Source of the DNA: CAYVCP01 sp964450565
GTDB taxonomy: Bacteria; Patescibacteriota; Minisyncoccia; Minisyncoccales; CG1-02-41-26
Assembly (NCBI GenBank): GCA_964450565.1
Contig: CAYVCP010000017.1
Location: 1 to 10,426, forward strand
Length of the DNA: 10,426 bases
Reading direction: 5' to 3'
Shown here: positions 1-7,230 of the stretch, in pieces
Numbering within the stretch: the stretch's first letter is position 1
How the letters are laid out: every line of letters starts with the position of its first letter
The notes under the pieces: generated by a model
What the model was told of the DNA's origin: nothing
Databases searched by the model: none
Seen by the model: only the letters and a program-made list of their open reading frames with translations
Program-made: the position numbers and the translations under genes

Positions 1-1389
1 AAAAAGAAAATTCAAGAGAAAAAAAGATGGACTCTGGAGGAAGAATTTGCTGTTTTGAAAAAAGATTTTCCTGCAATAGAAACGAAATATAAAGAATATT
101 TAGATAGCAAGGAAAGCGTTGAAAGAAAAATAGAGAAGTTGAGTTCAGTTGTCTCTTATAACTTAATACAAGAAGAAAAAAAAGAAGAAGTAGTTTTTTC
201 TGATAGAGATAAAGAAAAAGAACAAGAGATTAGATTTAAGGCGCGGGAAAGGGAAAAACAGATTGTTGCTCAAAAAGTTAAAGGTATTGTGCAAGAAAAG
301 AAAGAGGAGGTAGAGCACGAAATTAAAGAAAAAAAAGAGGAAGAGTTAAGAAGGGAAAAAATTAAGGAAATTCAGAAAAAGGCTCATTTAGAAAAATTGA
401 AAGAAGAAAAACAAGCAAAAGGCCCTATGCTGAAAGAAGAGATTTTGAAGAAATTAACTCGGGTTTCACCCGCAGAAGAAACAGAAAGAAAAGATTTTTT
501 AGCTAGGGTTGCTGGTAAGAAAAAACCAGTTCAGTCAAACAATAAGGGTGGCATTAATAATAATGGGGTTGTGTTCCATCCCATGATCCGCAAATCTTCA
601 TTAATAGAAAAAGTATTTATAAGGATTGTGATAATAGCTTTGTTTGTTCTATTGTTTGGTTTAATAATTTTTGGAGTTTTTAAACTATTCTTTGCAGAAA
701 AAAAACCTACACAAGAAACAGAAATACCTGTACCTTTGAATGAAAATATCACACCCGTAATACCCGAAGTTCCAGAGATACCAGAAGTTCCCGAAATCCC
801 AGAGACACCAGTTATAGAACCCGAAGAGCTTGTTCAACCCCCTGTTTCTTTGATAGAGGTTTCAAGGACCAACCTTTTAGAGTTTTCTGTCGTAGGAGAA
901 ATATCTAATTTGTTAAATCATGCTCTCACAGAAGAGATGGGTCAAGGTACTTTTGTGAGGTTTTTACTGCTTGAATCTGAAAATCAAAAATTCTTGGATT
1001 TAAAAGATTTTCTTGAAGCTATAAATGTTTTATTGCCAAATGAATTTTATTCAAGTATTGACGATAGCACTTTCTTCGTTTATGCTTCAGAACAAGGAAA
1101 AAGAATTGGGTTTGTTGCAAAAACTACAGACAGTAAAGCATTGATTGATACTATGAAGCTGTGGGAGGCTCAAGCAGAAGAAAATACAAAAGGATTATTT
1201 GACCTTATGGGATTTAGTGGATCAGCTATAACTTCTAAATTCTCTAGCGCTCTTAAAGAAAATCCTCCTTTTCGTTATCAGACTTTTTCTGAAAAAGATT
1301 TAGGTATTTGTTATTTAATCACAAACGATTACTATATTCTTACCACTTCGGGGGAAGCAATGCAGGCAATTTCTAAAAAACTTTTTTAA
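1..1389 (+). CDS. Coiled-coil, single-pass membrane protein of unknown function (5' partial)
   Basis: The reading frame is open back to base 1, so the gene starts upstream of the window and 462 residues are visible. Residues 1-190 are extremely rich in Lys and Glu and read as a long, probably cytoplasmic, coiled coil. A hydrophobic span follows at about residues 206-231, preceded by a basic stretch. Next comes a Pro/Glu linker at about 254-281 built from short repeats of the type VPEIPE, then a globular domain of about 175 residues (288-462) that would lie outside the membrane. I do not recognise the C-terminal domain; it has no obvious catalytic motif. The layout (cytoplasmic coiled coil, membrane span, rigid Pro-rich spacer, external domain) would suit a cell-envelope structural or surface-machine part, but that is inference. 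The stop lies 12 bases before the next gene, so co-transcription is likely. A TTG at 55 could be read as a start, but the coding character continues unchanged upstream of it. Confidence 0.85.
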   Translation, partial: KKKIQEKKRWTLEEEFAVLKKDFPAIETKYKEYLDSKESVERKIEKLSSVVSYNLIQEEKKEEVVFSDRDKEKEQEIRFKAREREKQIVAQKVKGIVQEKKEEVEHEIKEKKEEELRREKIKEIQKKAHLEKLKEEKQAKGPMLKEEILKKLTRVSPAEETERKDFLARVAGKKKPVQSNNKGGINNNGVVFHPMIRKSSLIEKVFIRIVIIALFVLLFGLIIFGVFKLFFAEKKPTQETEIPVPLNENITPVIPEVPEIPEVPEIPETPVIEPEELVQPPVSLIEVSRTNLLEFSVVGEISNLLNHALTEEMGQGTFVRFLLLESENQKFLDLKDFLEAINVLLPNEFYSSIDDSTFFVYASEQGKRIGFVAKTTDSKALIDTMKLWEAQAEENTKGLFDLMGFSGSAITSKFSSALKENPPFRYQTFSEKDLGICYLITNDYYILTTSGEAMQAISKKLF

Positions 1390-1401
1390 TAATAAAAAAA
1401 T

Positions 1402-1758
1402 ATGGATCAAAAAAGTATTGAAAAACAAAAGAATAAAATGTTAGAGCAGAAGAAAAAGTTGGAAGAACAATTAAGTTCTTTTGCTCAAGAATCTAATAAA
1501 TCAAAAAATGATTGGGAAGCTAAAATGCCTTCTTTCGATCCTGGAAAAAGTCTTGAAGAAGAAGCAGATGAAGTAGAGGAGTTTGGTACTCGTCTTGCTT
1601 TAGAAAATACCTTAGAAAAAGAACTTAAGAAGATTGACCATGCCTTGGATAAAATTAAAAAAGGCAAGTATGGAATTTGTGAGAAGTGTGGCAAGCCAAT
1701 TTCGCAAGGGAGATTAGGTGTTTACCCACAAGCAGAAAATTGTAAAAATTGTCATTAA
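1402..1758 (+). CDS. DksA/TraR-family C4 zinc-finger protein
   Basis: This 118-residue protein has an N-terminal helical, Lys/Glu-rich coiled coil (about residues 1-88) and a C-terminal four-cysteine zinc finger: C93-x2-C96, 17 residues, C114-x2-C117. The YGICEKCGKPI...GRL segment is typical of the family. DksA/TraR proteins insert their coiled coil into the RNA polymerase secondary channel and alter initiation, often together with ppGpp. The DxxDxA tip motif of E. coli DksA is not seen; by my hand alignment the two aspartates are replaced by Ser and Glu in an acidic stretch around residues 50-60. It may therefore be a DksA-like regulator with altered activity, or a related zinc-finger protein of another role. 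The ATG at 1402 has no clear Shine-Dalgarno sequence. The gene sits 12 bases after the upstream gene and 10 bases before ppa, consistent with an operon. Family assignment is firm; exact function is not. Confidence 0.88.
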   Translation: MDQKSIEKQKNKMLEQKKKLEEQLSSFAQESNKSKNDWEAKMPSFDPGKSLEEEADEVEEFGTRLALENTLEKELKKIDHALDKIKKGKYGICEKCGKPISQGRLGVYPQAENCKNCH

Positions 1759-1768
1759 AAATAAATAT

Positions 1769-2302
1769 ATGAATTTGTTAAAAGAAGTTCCCGCTGGCGA
1801 TAATGTGCCAGAAGAAATAAATGTTATCGTAGAAATTCCAAAAGGTTCAAAAAATAAATATGAGGTTGACGAAGAACATGGTTATATTTGTTTAGATAGA
1901 TCCCTATATTCCTCTGTTTATTTTCCTTTTGAGTATGGCACTATGCCTCAAACTCTTTCAGAAGATGGAGACCCTTTAGATATTGTGTTATTAACAAGCT
2001 CTCCAACTTTTCCTGGATGTGTTGTAAAAGCAAGGGTGATTGGCGTTTTACTAATGGAAGATGAATCAGGAATAGATAATAAGGTGATTGCAGTTCCGCA
2101 AACAAAATTAGACCCAAGATTTAAGGAAATTGAAAGTATAAATGATTTATCAGAACATCAAAAAAAAGAAATTCAAGAATTTTTTGAAACTTATAAAAGA
2201 TTAGAGCCTAACAAATTTGTTAAAGTGAATGGTTGGCAAGACAAAACAGAAGCCGAAGCAATTGTAAAATTATCAGTTGAAAAATATGGAAAAACAGATT
2301 AA
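1769..2302 (+). CDS. ppa: Inorganic pyrophosphatase, family I (soluble)
   Basis: The product (177 residues from the ATG at 1769; E. coli PPase is about 175) hydrolyses pyrophosphate to two phosphates in the cytoplasm, pulling biosynthetic reactions forward. The family signature DGDPLDI is at residues 66-72 and contains three metal-binding aspartates (D66, D68, D71). Other expected active-site residues are present: E22, K30, E32, R44, Y56, D98, D103, K105 and the YK pair at 142-143. The position matching E. coli Tyr51 appears to be Phe52. A longer reading from 1718 would add 17 residues that overlap the zinc-finger gene and do not look like PPase, so 1769 is preferred. No Shine-Dalgarno sequence is visible. 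The 3' end overlaps tig by 17 bases, which suggests coupled translation. Confidence 0.96.
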   Translation: MNLLKEVPAGDNVPEEINVIVEIPKGSKNKYEVDEEHGYICLDRSLYSSVYFPFEYGTMPQTLSEDGDPLDIVLLTSSPTFPGCVVKARVIGVLLMEDESGIDNKVIAVPQTKLDPRFKEIESINDLSEHQKKEIQEFFETYKRLEPNKFVKVNGWQDKTEAEAIVKLSVEKYGKTD

Positions 2303-3500
2303 GAGATTAGCTGATTCTCAGGTTGATATTCAAGTTGATGTTCCGTGGGACGAGTTTTTGAGTTATCAAGAGAAAGCTTTTGATCAATTAAGTAATAATT
2401 TGACTGTTAAAGGTTTTAGAACAGGAAAAGCTCCTAAAGAGATAGCAGAAAAAGAATTAGGAAAAGAAAAGGTTTTAGCTTTAGCTGCTGATAATGCTAT
2501 TAAAGATTTTTATAAGAAAATTATAAAAGAAGAGAATTTAGAGCCAGTTGGTTTGCCTTCTGTTGATATTTTGAAATTAGCAGAAAATAATTTATTTTCT
2601 TTTAAAATTAAGATTGAAGTCTTATCTGATATTAAATTGCCTGATATAAAAAAAATAGCTGAATCTATAGAGTTAAAGAAAATAGCAGTTGATGAAAAAG
2701 AATTTAACAATACCCTAGAATGGATAAGAAGATCCAGAGCTAATTTTAAAGATTTAGATAGGGGAGCAAAAGAAGGTGACTTTGTTAGTATTGAGTATCA
2801 AAGTGATAAAATCGAAAACAATAAGTTATTTAAAGATGCTTTTGTTTTGGGAAAGAGTAGTTTGGTGAAAGGATTTGAAGAAAATCTCATCTCTATGAAA
2901 ACAGGTGATATTAAAGAATTTCATATTGTATTCCCAGAAGATTATCACAAAAAAGAGTTACAAAAAGTGGAGGTAGCTTTTAAAACAGAGATGAAAAAGG
3001 TACAAGAGATGATTCTTCCTGATTTAACTGATGATTTCGCTAAGTCTTTAGGTGCTTTTGATAGCTTGGCTATTTTAAAAAAGAATGTAAAAGATGGAAT
3101 GGAGAAAGAACAAGAAATGAAGGATAGGGCAAAATGGAGAGGAAAGGTTTTAGAAGAAATTGTTAAAGACACAGATATTTCTGTTCCAAAAAGTTTGTTA
3201 ATTCTTGAGAAAGAAAGACTTCTTAAAGAAACTGAAAAGGAAATAAGTGATATTGATACAGTAGTAGAAAAAAGAGTAAAAGGCTTTCTTGTCTTACGTC
3301 AAGTTGGAAAAGAAAATAGCATTAAAGTTAAAGAAGAAGAGATTACACAGGCTATAAACAGTTTCTTGACAAATTATCCACAAGAAGAAGGAAAAGAGAT
3401 TGATCAAGAAAGATTAAAAGGTTATTATGAAAGTGTGATACATGATGAAAAAGTATTTCAAATAATAGATTCTTATGCCAATCATTCCAACAATAATTGA
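2286..3500 (+). CDS. tig: Trigger factor (ribosome-associated chaperone / peptidyl-prolyl isomerase)
   Basis: Trigger factor docks at the ribosomal exit tunnel and shields nascent chains. The 404-residue product has the three expected parts: an N-terminal ribosome-binding domain with the docking motif GFRTGKAP at residues 43-50; an FKBP-type peptidyl-prolyl isomerase domain at about 163-240, beginning EGDFVSIEY and including LVKGFEENL; and a C-terminal helical chaperone domain to the end. It is somewhat shorter than E. coli trigger factor (432 residues). The ATG at 2286 is chosen over a TTG at 2277 because homologues begin close to this point. The start lies inside the end of ppa (17-base overlap) and the end overlaps clpP by 26 bases. 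The tig-clpP order is conserved in many bacteria, where folding and proteolysis functions are grouped. It ends in TGA, which shows TGA is a stop here. Confidence 0.95.
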   Translation: MEKQIKRLADSQVDIQVDVPWDEFLSYQEKAFDQLSNNLTVKGFRTGKAPKEIAEKELGKEKVLALAADNAIKDFYKKIIKEENLEPVGLPSVDILKLAENNLFSFKIKIEVLSDIKLPDIKKIAESIELKKIAVDEKEFNNTLEWIRRSRANFKDLDRGAKEGDFVSIEYQSDKIENNKLFKDAFVLGKSSLVKGFEENLISMKTGDIKEFHIVFPEDYHKKELQKVEVAFKTEMKKVQEMILPDLTDDFAKSLGAFDSLAILKKNVKDGMEKEQEMKDRAKWRGKVLEEIVKDTDISVPKSLLILEKERLLKETEKEISDIDTVVEKRVKGFLVLRQVGKENSIKVKEEEITQAINSFLTNYPQEEGKEIDQERLKGYYESVIHDEKVFQIIDSYANHSNNN

Positions 3501-4059
3501 AAAATCTCAAAGAGGAGAAAGATCTTATGATATTTTTTCTAGATTACTAGAAGAAAGGATCATTTTTTTAGCTGGTCCCATTGATGATGGTTTGGCGAAT
3601 TTGGTAATTGCTGAAATTCTTCTTTTATCTTCCAAAGACGCAGAAAGAGACATTAAACTTTATATCAATTCTCCGGGGGGTTCTGTTACTGCTGGTTTAG
3701 CTATTTATGATACAATGAACTATGTAAATTGTGATGTTTCAACGATTTGTGTTGGCATGGCAGCTTCCATGGGATCTGTTTTGTTGTCTTCTGGGGCTAA
3801 GGGAAAAAGATTTGCTTTACCAAATTCTGAAATATTAATGCATCAAGTGGCGGGTAGTATAGGAGGTCAAGCCTCTGAAATAGAAATCGGGGCAAGGCAA
3901 ATTATTAAAATGAAAGAAAAACTTAACTATATTTTGTCTCAAAATACCAAGAAACCATTAAAAACAGTAGAAAAAGATACAGATAGAGATTTTTATCTAT
4001 CAGCTGAAGAAGCGAAGAAATATGGAGTTATTGATGAGGTAATAAAGAAAGGGGCCTAA
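3475..4059 (+). CDS. clpP: ATP-dependent Clp protease proteolytic subunit ClpP
   Basis: ClpP forms the barrel-shaped serine protease that degrades proteins fed to it by ClpX or other AAA+ unfoldases. The 194-residue length is normal. The catalytic triad is intact and at standard positions: Ser98 in GMAASMGS, His123 in LMHQ, and Asp172 in TDRDF. The [16 protein letters not shown] segment (oxyanion-hole and substrate-binding loop) is also present. The N-terminus (MPIIPTIIE...[20 protein letters not shown]) is typical, supporting the ATG at 3475, which lies within the last codons of tig. No Shine-Dalgarno sequence is visible, so translational coupling to tig is likely. No clpX follows; the next gene is a surface protein only 21 bases downstream, so the partner ATPase must be encoded elsewhere. 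Confidence 0.97.
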   Translation: MPIIPTIIEKSQRGERSYDIFSRLLEERIIFLAGPIDDGLANLVIAEILLLSSKDAERDIKLYINSPGGSVTAGLAIYDTMNYVNCDVSTICVGMAASMGSVLLSSGAKGKRFALPNSEILMHQVAGSIGGQASEIEIGARQIIKMKEKLNYILSQNTKKPLKTVEKDTDRDFYLSAEEAKKYGVIDEVIKKGA

Positions 4060-4080
4060 CTTTATTTAAATATCATCAAA

Positions 4081-7000
4081 ATGAAAACAAAAATATCAAA
4101 AAGAGTCTTCCTTTTGACTCTTATCGTAATTCTTACTTTAGTAAGTAAGGTTTGTGTTATGGCTTGGACAGAGCCACAAGAATATCCTCCTGCAGGTAAT
4201 GTTCCAGCTCCAATTAATGCTGGATCTGTTTCTCAAACTAAAACTGGAGGTTTACAACTTTCCACACCAGACTTAAGTGCTATAGATGATGCCACAGGTA
4301 ATTGGTTTAAATTAAGTGGTGGTTATGAATATACTTATGCTGAAGCTAAAGCAATCTGTGAGGGCCAAGGAGCGCGTCTCGCTTATTATTCAGAGATAGT
4401 TGATGCTTTTAATAATGGAGCTAATAGTTGTTCTTGGGGTTGGATTGACGAAGGGTTTGTAGTCTATCCTGTGCAAGATGGAGCAGGAGCAGGCTGTGGA
4501 GGAAGTATTGGTGGGGTTAGAGTCGCATATCCAGTATTAACTAATGATAGTAGTGGATATTGTGCTAGAGATTCCTTAACAGTTAAGGGTAGTTTAGATG
4601 CAAGTGGTATTATAACGACCAAGGGACTTCTTTTGAGCCAAGGACAAAATGATGACGAGATGTATTTAGGACTTTCTTCTGATCTTTCTAATACCGATAA
4701 GATAAATTTAAATCTAACTGGTTCTGGAAATGTGATTTTTAATACAACAGGTAATGTGGGCATCGGAGACACAGATCCTATAGAAGGAAAGTTAGTTGTG
4801 AGAGGTGGGAATATTTATCTTCCTGACTTTTTAAGCACAAACAATGACTTTGCAGCTACTGTTGGATATGTTAATTCTGCTATTATTGGATCTGATTCGT
4901 ATTGTCAAAGTGGATATGAAGCTGATATTGTTTCTGGTAGTTGGTATAGAATTGCTTCTAATTCAGGAAACAGAGCAAACGCTCAATTTACTTTGACAGA
5001 TCAAATTGCAGGAGGAGGACATTCTGCTTTAACCTTTAGAGCAGGTACTTCTTTTAGTAATGATGCGGGAGTAAGTTTTACTCTTTTGAACCATAATATT
5101 TATAGCGTGCCTACTTTTACCAAAATTAGAATCTTACAAGCTACAACTTATGATCCTCAATATCTTGAAGTATATATTGAGAGGACAGGAACTGTTAATT
5201 TTCAAATTTGTGATAATCTGCAAACTTATGGCTGGGTTCCCTTAAATTGGGAGGCAGGAAGTGTTCCTGTGGGATATACTTCTCGTATATATGATATAGA
5301 CAAACTTTTTGTTGTAGGAGATTATGATGATAGATTGACTATTAACAGAGGGGGAAAAATTGGCATTAACAATCCTAATCCTGTTTCTGTTTTGGATGTC
5401 ATTGGAGATATTAGTGCTACTCAAGATGTTTGCACTGATTTAAGTGGAGGTGTTTGTTTGAGCGATGTTCTCAGTGGTGTTGTAAGCGGTTCTGGTGTAC
5501 AAAATTATATTACAAAGTGGGGAGCAGATTCAGGAGATCTTGTTAGCTCTTTATTTTATGATAATGGCACTAATATAGGAATTGGAACCGTAACTCCTGA
5601 AGCGCAGTTACATTTGAATAGGTCCTCTAATACTGATTACAATTTATATATAAAAAATGGCGGGGGCGTAGCTCAAGGAATGCTAATTTCTGGAGGTAAT
5701 TTTGGAAACGATGCCTCTCTATTAAAAGTGACAAATTATGATGAGAGCAATACCCTTTTACATGTCACAGATAGCGGTGTAGGAATTGGGGGAGATCCTT
5801 TATCTGGTTACATTATGGATGTGAATGGACAAGTAAGAATGTCAAATTATTATGTTTTTACTAGATTCTATGAGACCGATGCTACAGCAGGTGATTACTG
5901 GGCTTTAGCAGGAGAAGCGGGAGATTTTTCATTAAAAAAGCACGATGCTTCTATACCTGGCTGGATTGACTCTTTATATCTAAAGAGTGATGGAAATGTT
6001 GGTATCGGAGACACTACTCCTTCTTATGATTTAGATGTTTCTGGTGATATCAATGCTTCTAGCCAACTTTGTATTGCTGGTGATTGTAAAAGTGCTTGGA
6101 CAGATATTGGAGGAACTCTTGATGGTTCTGGTTCTGTAAATAGAATCACAAAATGGCAGGATGCTGACACCTTAGCTGATTCTGTTATATATGAAAATGC
6201 TAGTAAAATTGGTATTGGAACAGCTAGTCCATCTTCTATTTTAGATGTTGTGGGCAATGCAGAATTTGGTAATGGTTCTTTTTCTAACCCATGGACTTTG
6301 ACAGATTTTGTCAGCATAGCAAGTAATGCTTTGTCAGATAAGACAGGCTTATTGCTAAATGTCTTTGACGGGGCGCAAAATTCAAGAGTAGGACTTTACG
6401 TTGATGCAGCGAATAAAGACTTATATCTTACCAATACTTGGAGTGCTAGTGGTGATTTGAATTATAGGATTGCAAGAGATCGTTTTTATATCAAGAGCGA
6501 TGGTAAGGTTGGCATTGGAACAACCAATCCTCAAAATACCTTACATGTCAATGGTAGTGCCAGATTTGATGATCAAACTCAAGTAAGAGCTGGCTCTATT
6601 TTCAATAGATTTTATGAAACAGATGCTCCTGACCCTAACGATTTTTGGGTTTTTCAAGGTACAGCAGGAGATTTTTCTGTTAGAAGGTATGACTCTTCTA
6701 TACCTAGCTGGACAACACCTCTTTATCTTGACGCAAACGGTAACGTGGGTATAGGAGATGAAAATCCTAGCGATTTTAAATTAGAAGTGATGGGTTCTAT
6801 AGGGCCAAGCGGTACAGGTGCTTCTTACTCTTTAGGTTCTGTTACGAGGCCATGGGACAAACTTTATGTTAATACTATTGATCCTGTTTATGAGATTGAT
6901 GGAGAAAAATATGCAACCTATGTGAGTGATTTCGCTGGTGGAGTAAGGACAGAAACAAGCGGAATAATTGTTTTAGGTGGTAGTTTTAAACATGTTATTG

Positions 7001-7230
7001 ATTTTGATAATTTAGAAAAAGGTAGTGACCTGTGGCTTTTTTGGCAAACATCTAATCAAGATATTAATAATTTGATTGTGATTTTAACTTGCGGTTTTGA
7101 TGGCAAGGCTTGGTATGATAAGGAAAAGAATAAATTAATAATTTTAACCGATAAAGAAGGGGAATTATCTTATAGACTCACTATGCCAAGAAAAGATGAT
7201 AAAGAGTGGAATAACTTAATTACAGAATAA
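4081..7230 (+). CDS. Secreted/surface fibre-like protein with Link-type domain and VGIG repeats
   Basis: This 1049-residue exported protein is mosaic. Residues 1-28 are a signal peptide (basic start, hydrophobic core, likely cleavage near VMA-W). Residues 29-60 hold the WTEP...NVPAPIN segment that I associate with CPR surface proteins. Residues 80-161 resemble a Link (hyaluronan-binding) domain with four cysteines (C93, C117, C139, C161). Residues 272-400 form a beta-rich module (starts SYCQSGYEAD, includes SGNRANAQF) resembling modules in phage or bacterial fibre proteins. Eight VGIGxxxP...LxVxG units are spread from residue 224 to about 906. The C-terminus from about 935 (DPVYEIDGEKYATY) is a different, final domain; it lacks an obvious S74 endosialidase-type self-cleaving chaperone. 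A cell-surface adhesin or fibre is the likely role; the binding target is unknown. The ATG at 4081 follows clpP by 21 bases with no Shine-Dalgarno sequence, and the stop overlaps the cupredoxin start by one base. Confidence 0.88.
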   Translation: MKTKISKRVFLLTLIVILTLVSKVCVMAWTEPQEYPPAGNVPAPINAGSVSQTKTGGLQLSTPDLSAIDDATGNWFKLSGGYEYTYAEAKAICEGQGARLAYYSEIVDAFNNGANSCSWGWIDEGFVVYPVQDGAGAGCGGSIGGVRVAYPVLTNDSSGYCARDSLTVKGSLDASGIITTKGLLLSQGQNDDEMYLGLSSDLSNTDKINLNLTGSGNVIFNTTGNVGIGDTDPIEGKLVVRGGNIYLPDFLSTNNDFAATVGYVNSAIIGSDSYCQSGYEADIVSGSWYRIASNSGNRANAQFTLTDQIAGGGHSALTFRAGTSFSNDAGVSFTLLNHNIYSVPTFTKIRILQATTYDPQYLEVYIERTGTVNFQICDNLQTYGWVPLNWEAGSVPVGYTSRIYDIDKLFVVGDYDDRLTINRGGKIGINNPNPVSVLDVIGDISATQDVCTDLSGGVCLSDVLSGVVSGSGVQNYITKWGADSGDLVSSLFYDNGTNIGIGTVTPEAQLHLNRSSNTDYNLYIKNGGGVAQGMLISGGNFGNDASLLKVTNYDESNTLLHVTDSGVGIGGDPLSGYIMDVNGQVRMSNYYVFTRFYETDATAGDYWALAGEAGDFSLKKHDASIPGWIDSLYLKSDGNVGIGDTTPSYDLDVSGDINASSQLCIAGDCKSAWTDIGGTLDGSGSVNRITKWQDADTLADSVIYENASKIGIGTASPSSILDVVGNAEFGNGSFSNPWTLTDFVSIASNALSDKTGLLLNVFDGAQNSRVGLYVDAANKDLYLTNTWSASGDLNYRIARDRFYIKSDGKVGIGTTNPQNTLHVNGSARFDDQTQVRAGSIFNRFYETDAPDPNDFWVFQGTAGDFSVRRYDSSIPSWTTPLYLDANGNVGIGDENPSDFKLEVMGSIGPSGTGASYSLGSVTRPWDKLYVNTIDPVYEIDGEKYATYVSDFAGGVRTETSGIIVLGGSFKHVIDFDNLEKGSDLWLFWQTSNQDINNLIVILTCGFDGKAWYDKEKNKLIILTDKEGELSYRLTMPRKDDKEWNNLITE
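4318..4563 (+). other. Link (Xlink / hyaluronan-binding-like) domain inside the fibre protein
   Basis: Residues 80-161 of the fibre protein match the Link fold signature as I know it from human TSG-6: YTYAEAKAICEGQGARLA (TSG-6 has LTYAEAKAVCEFEGGHLA), then C..GW (CSWGWI), then YP (VVYPV), then a central Cys, a GVR motif, and a final YC. Cysteine spacings are 24, 22 and 22 residues; in TSG-6 they are about 24, 21 and 24. In known Link domains the first Cys pairs with the fourth and the second with the third, and the same pairing is possible here. Most described Link domains are animal proteins that bind hyaluronan or other glycosaminoglycans. Whether this one binds sugar cannot be judged from sequence alone. 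The fold match was made by eye, not by profile search. Confidence 0.8.
5488..5589 (+). repeat. ITKW...GIGT module, copy 1
   Basis: A segment of about 34 residues (GSGVQNYITKWGADSGDL...SLFYDNGTNIGIGT) recurs at 6124-6222 (GSGSVNRITKWQDADTL...SVIYENASKIGIGT). A relaxed version occurs in the separate downstream gene at 7958-8053 (FIPKYGADNKLTESIITDTGTQIGV). It is a common fibre-protein building block and links the two fibre-like genes. Confidence 0.75.
5863..6051 (+). repeat. Internal duplication A, copy 1 (RFYETD...GNVGIGD module)
   Basis: This approximately 63-residue module begins RFYETDA, passes through GDFSLKKHDASIPGW and SLYLKSDGNVGIGD, and ends in LDVSGDI. It is repeated with similar order and length at 6607-6798. 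Identity is clear in protein and weaker in DNA, which points to an older duplication within the fibre gene. Confidence 0.8.
6124..6222 (+). repeat. ITKW...GIGT module, copy 2
   Basis: This is the second copy of the 5488-5589 module in the same gene. It keeps ITKW, the central Leu/Ser-rich turn and the closing IGIGT. Confidence 0.75.
6607..6798 (+). repeat. Internal duplication A, copy 2
   Basis: This is the second copy of the module at 5863-6051. It begins RFYETDA, contains GDFSVRRYDSSIPSW and LYLDANGNVGIGDENP, and ends in LEVMGSI. One codon longer than copy 1. Confidence 0.8.

Larger units (their letters stand above)
4750..6798 (+). repeat. Eight dispersed VGIGxxxP-type fibre repeats (protein level)
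   Basis: Eight units of the pattern [NKG]-[VI]-G-I-[GN]-x3-P-x4-7-L-x-V-x-G recur, starting near bases 4750, 5356, 5572, 5776, 5995, 6205, 6505 and 6742. Examples are KVGIGTTNPQNTLHVNG and NVGIGDTTPSYDLDVSG. Spacing is irregular (about 204-606 bases), with different inserts between units. The repeats are diverged in DNA sequence, so they are old or selected at the protein level. Such units are common in trimeric fibre and tail-fibre-like proteins, where they probably form turns of a beta-structured stalk. Confidence 0.85.

Noticed and set aside
55..57. TTG as start codon of the first gene
   Set aside because: The same frame is open to base 1 with the same Lys/Glu-rich coding character (TLEEEFAVLKKDFP runs across it), so the gene is more likely cut by the window edge.
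1718..1768. Longer N-terminus for pyrophosphatase from ATG 1718
   Set aside because: It overlaps the zinc-finger coding region in another frame, adds residues not typical of PPase, and the ATG at 1769 gives the normal family length.
2277..2285. TTG start for trigger factor
   Set aside because: The ATG three codons later fits the usual N-terminus better and leaves a shorter overlap with ppa.
3498..3500. Possible alternative code with TGA as glycine (Gracilibacteria/SR1)
   Set aside because: TGA closes trigger factor at the expected length and there are no in-frame TGA codons inside the conserved genes, so the standard bacterial code fits.
4081..7230. Prophage tail-fibre gene as explanation for the fibre protein
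   Set aside because: The protein has a Sec-type signal peptide and no phage structural, packaging or integrase genes lie nearby; a cellular surface protein is more likely.
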